A DNA stretch of 64,000 bases from Candidatus Stahliibacteriota bacterium (lineage in GTDB: Bacteria; Hydrothermota; Tepidihabitantia; B3-TA06): assembly GCA_004375895.1 (NCBI GenBank), contig SOJW01000059.1:1-64000 (forward strand). Direction: 5' to 3'. Shown here piece after piece: positions 48,829 through 57,777 of the stretch. Below the pieces are notes generated by a model. The model saw only the letters and a program-made list of their open reading frames with translations. It had not been told where the DNA came from and ran no database searches. The first letter of the stretch is position 1. Every line of letters begins with the position of its first letter. Made by a program: the position numbers and the translations under genes.

Positions 48829-49125
48829 TCAGAAAAGACCTGGAAAAGGAATGCCTATAACCTTTTGGACCTCGGCTTGTGCTGCCTGTTTTGCCTTGCG
48901 TCGCGCTTCGTTGACTGCAGCGATCACGAGGTCCTCAAGCATCTGGCTTTCTTCTGGATCGATTACTTCCCGCTCTATCTTAAGCTCAAGTATGGTGCCG
49001 TTTCCGTCGGCCACGGCTTTGACCATCCCCCCGCCAGAGGCTGCCTGGCCTCGTGCCGCAGCCATGATATCGGCCATTTTCTTCTGGATCTCCTGGGCTT
49101 TGCGTAATAAGTCGGCTTGTCTCAT
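48829..49125 (-). CDS. YbaB/EbfC-family nucleoid-associated protein
   Basis: GGGMVKAVADGNGTILELKIEREVIDPEESQMLEDLVIAAVNEA. Confidence 0.92.
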   Translation of the reverse strand: MRQADLLRKAQEIQKKMADIMAAARGQAASGGGMVKAVADGNGTILELKIEREVIDPEESQMLEDLVIAAVNEARRKAKQAAQAEVQKVIGIPFPGLF

Positions 49126-50666
49126 CGAACTATCTCTCCTTTGAAGATATCCAGCACATCCTCAACCGCAGAGCGAGGTTTGGATTTAGAACCCCGGCTT
49201 TCTGATTTTTGGGGCTTGTTTGCCTTAAACTCCAGCCGTAGCTTTTGCCCTGCGAGCTTTGAAAGCCTTTCCTCGAGGTGTTCCTGTTCCGCTTTAAGAC
49301 GGCCTATATTGAGCTCCGGGTTGTTGTTTATCCCTATCGTTAAAAGGTTGTCTTGAGCCTCTATGATTCCTGATTCCTGAAGCGCCAGGGTTACAAAGGA
49401 TTCCTCTGTTTCTATCTCTTCCATAAAGCGTTTCCATACCTGTTTAAGGGATGCGGCTTGTACCGGTTCTTCCGCTTCCTTCAGCTTTTCATCCGCCTTT
49501 TCTTTCCCATTTGCAAGGGTTGGTTTTGAGGTCAGGGAGGATGGGCAGGTTTTTGGTGATCGGGAGGATTCTTTAGGAACCGGTTGCTTTTCTCCCATAT
49601 CCAGTAATGAAAGTGCCATGGTTTCTATGAAGATAACCTTCTCGCGGCTGCGCTTGAAGGCCTCTTCGGCTTTGAGAAAACGCTCAAGTATCCGTACCAG
49701 CTGCTTTGGGGTATAATGTTGGGTTTCGCTCAAGGCGCTTTCAGGGAAGGCTGATCTATCCGCCGTCATGCCCAAACTGGTAAATAGAAGGACGCGTAGA
49801 AAACCTATCATCCCGAAGTAGAACTCGGCCACGTCGTATCCTGCTGAAAAGGTCTGCTCCAGGAACGCAAGCAGCGCGGCCTCGTCTTTCTCTTCAACCA
49901 GCTTGAGAAGATGGGAGAAACGTTCATATGGGACTATCCCTAAAAGCTCGGTTACGTCGTTTGCAGCAACCTTCCCTTGCTTGAAGGTGGTTATCTGCTC
50001 AAGCACGCCTTCTGCGTCGCGCAGGCCGCCGTCGGCAATATCCGCGATCAATCGTATGGCATCCTCCTCGACGTCCAGCTTCTCATTCTCGATTATCATC
50101 TTAAGGCGCTTGGTTATAACGTCAGGCGCTATGCGTTTGAAGTCGAACCGCTGGCAGCGCGAGAGGATGGTTGCAGGAACCTTGTGAGGTTGGGTGGTAG
50201 CAAAGATGAAGATTACATGCCGAGGAGGCTCCTCCAGGGTTTTAAGAAGCGCGTTGAACGCCTCGGTAGTCAGCATGTGAACCTCATCAATAATATAGAT
50301 GCGGTAGCGCCCACTTGTAGGTCTGTAGCGGACGTTCTCCCTCAGCTCCCTTATCTGGTCTATCCCTCGGTTGGATGCTCCGTCTATCTCAAGCACGTCA
50401 AAGCTCTTGGAGCCAGCTATCTCCAGGCACGTCGAGCACTTGTTGCACGGATGTATCGTTGGCCCTTCTACGCAGTTCAGACTCTTGGCAAGTATTCTTG
50501 CCGTTGTCGTCTTACCAACACCTCTTGGGCCTGCGAAAAGATAGGCATGTGCGAGCCGGTTGCGCTGGATGGCGTTTATTAGGGTGCGCTTGATGTGCTT
50601 CTGGTCGAATAATTCATCAAAGGTCTGGGGGCGGTAGCGCAGAGAGAATGTGCGAGGTTTCATCAT
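49122..50666 (-). CDS. dnaX: DNA polymerase III gamma/tau subunit
   Basis: LRYRPQTFDELFDQKHIKRTL; FAGPRGVGKTTTARILAKSLNC; zinc-binding cysteines; IDEVHMLTTEAFNALLKTLEEPP. Confidence 0.96.
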   Translation of the reverse strand: MMKPRTFSLRYRPQTFDELFDQKHIKRTLINAIQRNRLAHAYLFAGPRGVGKTTTARILAKSLNCVEGPTIHPCNKCSTCLEIAGSKSFDVLEIDGASNRGIDQIRELRENVRYRPTSGRYRIYIIDEVHMLTTEAFNALLKTLEEPPRHVIFIFATTQPHKVPATILSRCQRFDFKRIAPDVITKRLKMIIENEKLDVEEDAIRLIADIADGGLRDAEGVLEQITTFKQGKVAANDVTELLGIVPYERFSHLLKLVEEKDEAALLAFLEQTFSAGYDVAEFYFGMIGFLRVLLFTSLGMTADRSAFPESALSETQHYTPKQLVRILERFLKAEEAFKRSREKVIFIETMALSLLDMGEKQPVPKESSRSPKTCPSSLTSKPTLANGKEKADEKLKEAEEPVQAASLKQVWKRFMEEIETEESFVTLALQESGIIEAQDNLLTIGINNNPELNIGRLKAEQEHLEERLSKLAGQKLRLEFKANKPQKSESRGSKSKPRSAVEDVLDIFKGEIVR

Positions 50667-50698
50667 TTTTTGACTAGAGGGTTCCTTGGTTTAAAAGT

Positions 50699-50974
50699 GT
50701 TCGGCCGTGCGGCACCTTCGTCCGGGGCGGCAAGGACTGCAAAAACGAGGCGACTCCAACCAGGCTTACTTTGCACCGTAACAGCGTCCGCGTACCGTTG
50801 CTTCCTTCCGGACCTGGCGGGGTTGGCGGGGCGTTGCGAGCAAAGACCCGATCTTCATCATCGTCCGCTCCCGCAGTGGCCCCAGCTCTCCCGGCCTCAT
50901 GATGTCTTTCAGCCTCGCATATGGCGGGTTTCGAGTAGAGGAGACCGCCAGCCTCCCGCCTAGCACGGCCGAAC
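50699..50974 (-). ncRNA. ffs: Long-form SRP RNA with Alu-like domain
   Basis: Reverse complement contains CCAGGTCCGGAAGGAAGCAAC; terminal helix GTTCGGCCGTGC/GCACGGCCGAAC; 5' GCCGTGCTAGGCGGGAGG. Confidence 0.93.
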
Positions 50975-50978
50975 CTCA

Positions 50979-51971
50979 CTAGTCTCGAAGGTCCTCTTTA
51001 GGGATAACTACCTTCATATCCATGGTATTCAATCCCTTCGGGATAGCCCCGTATATCTCAAGCTTATCGGCCAGTTCCTGTATCGCGTTTTGGTCGATCT
51101 CGTGGGTCCGCTGGAAGCCGGGTAGATTCAGACGTTCGATCAGCTGTTCGTCTTCGATTCCGAAAGCACGTGCAAGGACCGCACGGGTGGTATCCTGATT
51201 TTTGGCCATCTCCAGATACGTAAGCTCCATGGCCTTGTTCATTCGTTTCACAGCAAGTTCATTGTCATGAAAGTACTCGGTGGTTACGAAAAGACCGGAG
51301 CCCAGATAGGGAGAGTTGATCCACTTGAGGAACATGGCACCTTCTGCAAATGGTTCGCTCAGATGGACCTTGGCTAAGGTGAAGTAGGGTTCAAGCGGCA
51401 GGATAAGATCCACCTCTTCAGACTCAAGTGCTGCAAGGAGCTTCTCTGAAGGATAGACCTTGATTGTGACCGTGGCTGGATCTACCTCTGTGGAGGTCAC
51501 AATAGCCTGCATCGCCGTTTTGGTTCCCGCGGTCACCCCTACAGTCTTTCCTTCGAGGTCACTTATCTTATCGAATCTCAGTCCCTTGCGGGGAAAGAGC
51601 CCCTCCTGGGGTGTTGCTACCTTGAACTCCACCGCAAAGAAGCAAAGCAAGGTATCACCCCGCTCGCTCATCCAGCGCAACGCCTCTGGCCAGGGGACTA
51701 AAGCAAAGTCGGCTTGGCCTGCAACCAAAGCCTCAAGCGCCTTTTGGGGATCCTCGACCCGCTCTATCGTTGCTTCAACCTTTACTGCTTTATCTTCAAA
51801 GATACCCTTTTCCTGAGCGTAGTATACAGGAACGGAGGAAACAGAAGGTTCTACAAGCACCTTCACCTGAACCGGACGTGAGAGCTTGACCAGAGGTATA
51901 ATGAGTATAGCTCCAAGTGCAGCTGCAAGGAGGATGATTACAACAGTGAGGATGTGTTTTAACTTCATCAA
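50979..51971 (-). CDS. Membrane-anchored NMT1/SsuA-type substrate-binding protein
   Basis: SVPVYYAQEKGIFEDKAVKVEATI; GKTVGVTAGTKTAMQAIV. Confidence 0.82.
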   Translation of the reverse strand: MMKLKHILTVVIILLAAALGAILIIPLVKLSRPVQVKVLVEPSVSSVPVYYAQEKGIFEDKAVKVEATIERVEDPQKALEALVAGQADFALVPWPEALRWMSERGDTLLCFFAVEFKVATPQEGLFPRKGLRFDKISDLEGKTVGVTAGTKTAMQAIVTSTEVDPATVTIKVYPSEKLLAALESEEVDLILPLEPYFTLAKVHLSEPFAEGAMFLKWINSPYLGSGLFVTTEYFHDNELAVKRMNKAMELTYLEMAKNQDTTRAVLARAFGIEDEQLIERLNLPGFQRTHEIDQNAIQELADKLEIYGAIPKGLNTMDMKVVIPKEDLRD

Positions 51972-53227
51972 TTTCCTCCTTCTTTTTTGATCAACTCGTC
52001 GTATTTCTTTAACAGTTCACTGGCTTTTTTGATCTCCCCTCGCTCCCTTGCTATGACGGCCAGGTTGCGGTAAGCATCTGCTAGGTTTTCGTCTATTTCA
52101 ATCACTTTTTCCAGATGCTTTTCTGCTTCATCGAGTTCCTTAGGATCGAACTTCAGGTAGCATATGCCAAGCCACAGGTGGACGTAGTAATCTTCCTCAG
52201 CCTCGGCTTCAATCTTCTTAAGCAACTCCACGGCCTGTGAATATCCCCCTGTGTAATAAGAAGAAAAGACCTTATCCCACATCACGTTGATGTTTTCTGG
52301 ATCAAGCTGGAGAGCCAGCGCGAGAGCGGAATCGGCTTCCGGGTATTTTTTGCTTTCCATGTAGCTTTTCCCCAGCCAATTATAGGCATCGCTGAGTTGA
52401 CGTTTCTTGCCCACATAGCCGCTTTGCCAGCGCAGGAACGCTGCGGCTTCGGCAGGGATGAGGCCGTAGTTCGTAATAAGCATATCTTGCTTCTCATCCA
52501 TGGTGACACTGTCGCTTGATTCCTCCAACTCTTCTATCGAAGCGAGCATCTCGGTAATATCTTCGTTCTCAAGGCCCAGCTGCGTTCCTATGCCTTCTTT
52601 AAGTTTCTCAAGCTCGGTGTTGAACCTATCGGTTGATGTCTTGAACAACTCGACGGCCTCTTCCTTGTTTCCTTTAATCAGATTTACCCTGCCTTTAAGA
52701 TACGCTACGTCAGGGGACTCCGGGTTTATCTTCTCCAGTTCTGCAGCCACGTCCAGGGCTTCATCCAGCTGGCGGTTCTGCAGGTGGAAACGGCCCAGGA
52801 GCACGTAGTTTTGTTCGCGTTTGGGGTCGAGCTTGATGCCCATTCGCAGGAACAGAATCAGGGTATCTGCTTTTGAAGGCTCATAGAGCATCTTTTGCGC
52901 GCCGTAGTAGAGTGCAATCTGGGCAAGATCATGGGCTTCCTCGTCTTTCTTTATTATCTCTGCGGTTGTGTCGCGTTTAAGCACCTCAAGGAACGCCCTG
53001 GCCGCTTCAATTAGATCCGGCTCCTTCATTCTTATGCTTGCCTTCCCGTGCCACATATACGACTCGGTGACGGCCAGGCCCTTTTCTATGGATTTTAGGA
53101 AAAGAGTGTCTGCCTTTTCGTAACGTCCGTCCCGATAGTGGACCTTCCCACCTTCCAGGAGATGGCTTCCTTTTGCGGCAAAGGCGAGCGTAACCATAAC
53201 TCCTAAAAGACCAGCAAGGCGTCTCAT
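51968..53227 (-). CDS. Secreted TPR-repeat protein
   Basis: Signal peptide; many TPR motifs (AYNWLGKSYMESKKYPEADSALALALQLDPEN). Confidence 0.8.
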   Translation of the reverse strand: MRRLAGLLGVMVTLAFAAKGSHLLEGGKVHYRDGRYEKADTLFLKSIEKGLAVTESYMWHGKASIRMKEPDLIEAARAFLEVLKRDTTAEIIKKDEEAHDLAQIALYYGAQKMLYEPSKADTLILFLRMGIKLDPKREQNYVLLGRFHLQNRQLDEALDVAAELEKINPESPDVAYLKGRVNLIKGNKEEAVELFKTSTDRFNTELEKLKEGIGTQLGLENEDITEMLASIEELEESSDSVTMDEKQDMLITNYGLIPAEAAAFLRWQSGYVGKKRQLSDAYNWLGKSYMESKKYPEADSALALALQLDPENINVMWDKVFSSYYTGGYSQAVELLKKIEAEAEEDYYVHLWLGICYLKFDPKELDEAEKHLEKVIEIDENLADAYRNLAVIARERGEIKKASELLKKYDELIKKEGGN

Positions 53228-53280
53228 CTCTTTCCTCCTTCGTCTAAGCCTTTAGCGGCCCAATGCTCTTTCTTTACCGA

Positions 53281-54141
53281 TTATATGGAACTTTCCTCAT
53301 CTTGCAAGCTTAGTCTATTGCCCGCAGGTGAATTGTCAATGGTTTGTTGTGCGTTCGATGCATCAGGGTTGTGTTCTGCAATCTCTGCGAAGGCCAGGTA
53401 GGCGGTATGCGAGATCATCCTTTCCCTCGGTCGTGCCCCCTGCGGACGGATCAGCATCTCTCGCAGCATTACCTCCCAGACCTCGAACCGGGTGAACCCA
53501 TGCTTTCCTAAAGCCTTGCGGGTTTCTTGCAGCTGTTCTGTTGTAGGGCTCAGGGATACCCACCGGCCTGCACATACGAGGGCCTTGGCAGCGTGAGGAA
53601 CGATACCCCATGGTTCCGGCACGTCCACAACGCACACGTCAATCCCTCTTACCCCGAATCCTTGTTTTTCTACGTCGCGCAGCTCGAAGGTTACGAATTC
53701 TTCCATACCCAGTCTGGCAACGTTGGCCATGGCTACCTCAAGGAACTCCGGACGGCGCTCAAAGGAATATACGTGGCCTTGAGGCTGCACGTAGCGTGCA
53801 AGGATGAAGGTTAAAGCGCCTGAGCCGGAACCAACCTCTGCTACGCGAACCCCAGGGGCTATGGATGCCCTCAAAAGCATGTAGCCGACGTCCTTTGGAT
53901 AGGCTATGGTTGTTCGTCGCTTGACCCCTATCATCAGGTCGGCTAAGGACGGGCTCAGAAGTGTGAAGCTAACCCCCATGTGGGTTTTTACTACTTCTCC
54001 GTAGTTGCATCCTATGATCTGGCCCCAGGGGATGCGTCCCTTGTGGCACTCGAAGTCGCCTTTTTCGAGCACCCTCCTCAGGTAGTGAAGGCGTTCATCG
54101 TGGTAGAAGAAGACCTGCTCGCCAGGCGTTATTCCTGCCAT
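53281..54141 (-). CDS. trmI: tRNA (adenine-N1)-methyltransferase, TrmI family
   Basis: IIGCNYGEVVKTHMGVSFTLLSPSLADLM; VAEVGSGSGALTFILAR. Confidence 0.88.
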   Translation of the reverse strand: MAGITPGEQVFFYHDERLHYLRRVLEKGDFECHKGRIPWGQIIGCNYGEVVKTHMGVSFTLLSPSLADLMIGVKRRTTIAYPKDVGYMLLRASIAPGVRVAEVGSGSGALTFILARYVQPQGHVYSFERRPEFLEVAMANVARLGMEEFVTFELRDVEKQGFGVRGIDVCVVDVPEPWGIVPHAAKALVCAGRWVSLSPTTEQLQETRKALGKHGFTRFEVWEVMLREMLIRPQGARPRERMISHTAYLAFAEIAEHNPDASNAQQTIDNSPAGNRLSLQDEESSI

Positions 54142-55319
54142 ATTCGCAGCAAGATGGATAAAACGGTTTTGCCCGGCCGCGAGGATTTCACCCTGAGCTT
54201 GCCGTGGTGAAGCTGTTGGATAACGCGGCGGGAGAGCGCAAGGCCGATCCCCCAGCCGTGCTTCTTGGTGGAGAATCCGGTTCTGAAGAGATCCCGGGTG
54301 TGTTTTACCTGGATTCCCGCTCCGGTGTCGGTTATCGTTATCTCGTAGCAGTTGCTCTTTTCTGCCTTCTTGCCTGCTACGGCTATCTTCCCCGACTTGC
54401 GTCCTATGGCGTCGATGGAGTTGCGGATAAGGTTCTCAAGCGTCCAGGAGATGAGTGTAGGATCAATGAGCAGGCGCGCATTCTCAGAGACCTTCACCTC
54501 AAAGTTGATGCGAGAGGGGGCGCGGTGCTGCATGAAGCGAACCGTCTTCCTTATTATCGGTTCAATCTCATGGGGCTCAAGACGCGGCTTGTCTCCGATG
54601 CGTGCAAAGCGATCCAGGATCCCCTTGATGCGTTCAAGATCGGCTCCTATCTCTTTCGATGCCTCTGCGTCCAGCTTGGGGCGAATCAGTTCACTCCACC
54701 CCAGGAGCGAGGAGACCGGGGTTCCCAGTTGATGGGCGGTCTCACGTGCGAGAGCCACCCATAGCTTTTCCTGTTCCCGACGTGCTGAGGCCACAATGAA
54801 TACGAATCCTAAGATAACAAACAAAACGATGAAGGATATCTGAATAAGGGGGAAATACTGCAACATGGTCCATGATTTAGGCAACCCGTAGTGCAGCACA
54901 CTTAAGGTAAGGGTGTCTAACCCCAGGGTGTCTAGTGTCAGTGGGTCCGTAACAGGTACTACTGCCCGAATAGGGATAGGCTCATGTTCGCGGTCGAGTT
55001 TTTGTATGAATCGAGGCAGTGCATCGGGGATGGTATCGCGGTGAGGGACGTTTCGAAAGCTCTGAGGGTTGCCGGCGCTGTCCGTTATCACCACCGGGAA
55101 GTCTACCTGACTCACTATCTCTTCAAACAGGAGATTTTCAAGGAGCATCTGGGTTTCTGGTGATGCCAGTGAGCGTATGTAGCTTGCATAGAGTCTTGAA
55201 CGGAAAAGGGTTTCTTCTTCGAGTTTCTTGAGGAGCCGCTGAGAGTAAAAGGCCCAGAATACCGCTAAGGCCAGGAGTCCGGCCACGGCGTATATCTGAA
55301 TGAATCTACGCAGGTTCAA
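54129..55319 (-). CDS. Sensor histidine kinase
   Basis: ALARETAHQLGTPVSSLLGW H-box; LENLIRNSIDAIGR N-box; DTGAGI, GWGIGLALSRRV. Confidence 0.9.
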   Translation of the reverse strand: MNLRRFIQIYAVAGLLALAVFWAFYSQRLLKKLEEETLFRSRLYASYIRSLASPETQMLLENLLFEEIVSQVDFPVVITDSAGNPQSFRNVPHRDTIPDALPRFIQKLDREHEPIPIRAVVPVTDPLTLDTLGLDTLTLSVLHYGLPKSWTMLQYFPLIQISFIVLFVILGFVFIVASARREQEKLWVALARETAHQLGTPVSSLLGWSELIRPKLDAEASKEIGADLERIKGILDRFARIGDKPRLEPHEIEPIIRKTVRFMQHRAPSRINFEVKVSENARLLIDPTLISWTLENLIRNSIDAIGRKSGKIAVAGKKAEKSNCYEITITDTGAGIQVKHTRDLFRTGFSTKKHGWGIGLALSRRVIQQLHHGKLRVKSSRPGKTVLSILLRIWQE

Positions 55320-56245
55320 AGCGAAAGGCTTACTAGAGCTTCTTCGATTGCCTCAAGCAGAGGTGTTCCTTTAGGGGGATGTGTAATTACCTTGATGCAG
55401 GGTGAGGAAGGCAGATTGAGGCGGGCCTTATCTGGCAGGATAACAACGGACGGTGTTCCTAAAAGGTAGGCTAGCTCGAAGCTGCGATCCGGTTTACCTA
55501 TGTAGGCAGAGGCTGATGCAAGTAAACTTACCTTTATCTGCGGTTCTTCTTCCATCCATGTCTCGGCTCCGAAGACCTTCATCCCGCCGAGGCGTTCAGC
55601 ATCAATGGAGATTGATGAGAGAAGGTAGGGGGTTTTGTTCCCGGATCTATGTCCATGTTTCTTTAGCCACTCGTTGGCCCTTTGTTGGACAACTTGAAGA
55701 CGGGGGAGGCTTTCCTCGATCTTTCCTCCGCACGCCAGATACCTGCTCATAAACTGGGCCCGCTTTCGAAGATCCGCTTCCTTGTCCGGCACGAACAGGA
55801 TATTAAAGTAGGGGAAGAGTCCTTCGGCCTGGTAGGTGATTCGTAGTTTGGCCTCAGAAAGGATGGCAAGCTCAGGTAAAGGGGATGGGTCAAGATCCAC
55901 GAATAAATCGAAGGAGGATTTAGCGAACCTTTCTTTCAGGGCTTTGAAGGCCTTTGAGCCGTGAGAAGGTGTCTCTGTGAGATCAATCTTTTCCTGAAAT
56001 ATGGTGTTGAGCCCCGAAAAAAGCAGCTCTGCGTCCAGCGGCGAAAGCACAGTAATCTTGCGCCCCTTTTTAGCTTTTTTCAGAGCACCTGTAATATAAA
56101 GCGAGAAGAGCGTATGTGGTGCTCGCTCTGCAAGACGCACAAGCACATTCCTGGCTCCGTGCAACTCGGCATGGAAGGAAATCTCTTTCCTGGCAAGACG
56201 CGACTTACTCCACGCAAGGTATATTGCTCTTGTCAGTGCTGTCAT
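55316..56245 (-). CDS. GT9/heptosyltransferase-like protein
   Basis: Fold-level resemblance only; start set at ATG 56245. Confidence 0.45.
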   Translation of the reverse strand: MTALTRAIYLAWSKSRLARKEISFHAELHGARNVLVRLAERAPHTLFSLYITGALKKAKKGRKITVLSPLDAELLFSGLNTIFQEKIDLTETPSHGSKAFKALKERFAKSSFDLFVDLDPSPLPELAILSEAKLRITYQAEGLFPYFNILFVPDKEADLRKRAQFMSRYLACGGKIEESLPRLQVVQQRANEWLKKHGHRSGNKTPYLLSSISIDAERLGGMKVFGAETWMEEEPQIKVSLLASASAYIGKPDRSFELAYLLGTPSVVILPDKARLNLPSSPCIKVITHPPKGTPLLEAIEEALVSLSL

Positions 56246-56250
56246 ACTCA

Positions 56251-56278
56251 AGTCTAGACAGAATCTGGGTTATGTCAA
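56251..56278 (-). promoter_or_regulatory. Promoter TTGACA-N16-TAGACT, -10 ends 5 nt before ATG 56245
   Basis: Reverse-complement hexamers. Confidence 0.7.
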
Positions 56279-56351
56279 GAACAACAGATGCCTCGATTAC
56301 TTTCCAGACATTATAGTGTTTATAACTTGTCCATCGCATCCGAGGAAGAGG

Positions 56352-57209
56352 TTAAGGCTTAATCGCGGTAATCTCCAAGGAGATATCCAACGCCTTTGCG
56401 GAGTGGGTGAGTGCACCTACTGAGATGTAGGCAACCCCTGTGAGTGCTATATCCCGGACGGTCTCAAGACTCACACCACCCGAGGCCTCAAGCTCCACCT
56501 TTCCCTTGACAAGCTGGACCGCCTCACGCATCATATCCAGGCTCATGTTGTCGAGCATAATACGGTCAATACCGTCTATCTCGAGAGCCTCGCTGACCTG
56601 ATCCAGGGTCGCACACTCAACCTCGATCTTTAAATCTCCGTGGGAGTTCTGTGCAGATTTAACCGCGGCCGCAAGCGAACCGCAAGCCGCGATGTGGTTA
56701 TCCTTGATAAGAATCATATCGTAGAGCCCCATGCGATGATTGTAGCCCCAGCCACATCGGACAGCCGCCTTCTCAAGCACACGCAGACCAGGCGTTGTCT
56801 TTCGGGTATCAAGGATTTTCGCACGGGTACCGTCCACAGCGGCTACAAAGCGAAAGGTGAGGGTAGCGATGCCGGAGAGGTGTTGAAGGAAGTTAAGTGC
56901 TGTCCGTTCGGCCACAAGGATTCCTCTGGCAGGCCCTGAAACCTTGGCTAACTCATCACCTACGTTTATCCTCTCCCCATTGTTAAACAAGAAGGTTACT
57001 TCAACCCGATCCTCTACCTGACGAAACGCCTCCTTGGCCACCTGGGTCCCTGCCAGCACCCCTTCCTCCTTGCAGAGTATAATGGCTTCGGCCTGAGCTC
57101 CTGCAGGTACCGTGGCAAGAGTTGTAACATCGCCGATTCCTATATCCTCAGCAAGCGCTCTTCTAACGCTGTCCTTTACCGCGTCTTCGTAGGAATAACG
57201 ACTATTCAT
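56352..57209 (-). CDS. nadC: Nicotinate-nucleotide pyrophosphorylase
   Basis: ERTALNFLQHLSGIATLT; DTRKTTPGLRVLEKAAVRCGWGYNHRMGLYDMILIKDNH. Confidence 0.96.
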   Translation of the reverse strand: MNSRYSYEDAVKDSVRRALAEDIGIGDVTTLATVPAGAQAEAIILCKEEGVLAGTQVAKEAFRQVEDRVEVTFLFNNGERINVGDELAKVSGPARGILVAERTALNFLQHLSGIATLTFRFVAAVDGTRAKILDTRKTTPGLRVLEKAAVRCGWGYNHRMGLYDMILIKDNHIAACGSLAAAVKSAQNSHGDLKIEVECATLDQVSEALEIDGIDRIMLDNMSLDMMREAVQLVKGKVELEASGGVSLETVRDIALTGVAYISVGALTHSAKALDISLEITAIKP

Positions 57210-57215
57210 CTCGTT

Positions 57216-57243
57216 ATTGTAGCCGAATAACTAAAGAGGTCAA
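57216..57243 (-). promoter_or_regulatory. Promoter TTGACC-N16-TACAAT, -10 ends 6 nt before nadC ATG
   Basis: Reverse-complement hexamers. Confidence 0.65.
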
Positions 57244-57295
57244 CTAATCTAAGCGATTCATTCATGATAAGTTCAAGATTCTCTCCTCCTTCAGG

Positions 57296-57323
57296 TTGAC
57301 GAAGCCTTGCTCAGAGCTATACT
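57296..57323 (+). promoter_or_regulatory. Promoter TTGACG-N16-TATACT, -10 ends 6 nt before hicB ATG
   Basis: Hexamers and spacing. Confidence 0.7.
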
Positions 57324-57329
57324 GAACGG

Positions 57330-57554
57330 ATGAAGAGATTCAAGGTACTGTTCAAACCCGAACCTGAGGGAGGATACACCGCATCTGTTCCCTCTCTGCC
57401 CGGATGCATCTCGTACGGTGAGACCTTGGAGGAAGCGAAGAAGATGGTTGCCGACGCCATATCCTGCTACCTGAAATGTATGAAAGAGCACGGGGAATGC
57501 TGTACGGATGATTCGATGTGTGTAATGGATGAAATCTCAATCGCAGATGAATAA
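57330..57554 (+). CDS. hicB: HicB-family antitoxin-like protein
   Basis: FKPEPEGGYTASVPSLPGCISYGETLEEAKKMVADAI. Confidence 0.9.
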   Translation: MKRFKVLFKPEPEGGYTASVPSLPGCISYGETLEEAKKMVADAISCYLKCMKEHGECCTDDSMCVMDEISIADE

Positions 57555-57777
57555 GGTCCCTGCGTTAAAATCCAAAGATCTGTTGCGCCTCCTGAAAGAC
57601 GCGGGATTCCACGAAGATCATCGTTCGGGAAGCCACGTTATCATGCACTCGGATTCCAGAGGGGCACGAGTAGCTGTCCCTTTCCACCAAAAGGACTTGC
57701 CAATGGGCACCATACAGGCTATCCTGCGGGCGGCCCACCTGGATAGAAGAGAAGTCATGGAACTACTCTATGCCTGA
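57547..57777 (+). CDS. hicA: HicA-family toxin-like protein
   Basis: [58 protein letters not shown]. Confidence 0.92.
   Translation: MNKVPALKSKDLLRLLKDAGFHEDHRSGSHVIMHSDSRGARVAVPFHQKDLPMGTIQAILRAAHLDRREVMELLYA

Noticed and set aside
49977-50582. 201-aa plus-strand ORF
   Set aside because: Antisense to dnaX with no family signature
50670-50979. Short ORFs on both strands (50670-50963, 50674-50979, 50766-50966)
   Set aside because: Lie within the SRP RNA; noncoding explanation is stronger
54204-54764. 186-aa plus-strand ORF
   Set aside because: Antisense to histidine kinase gene
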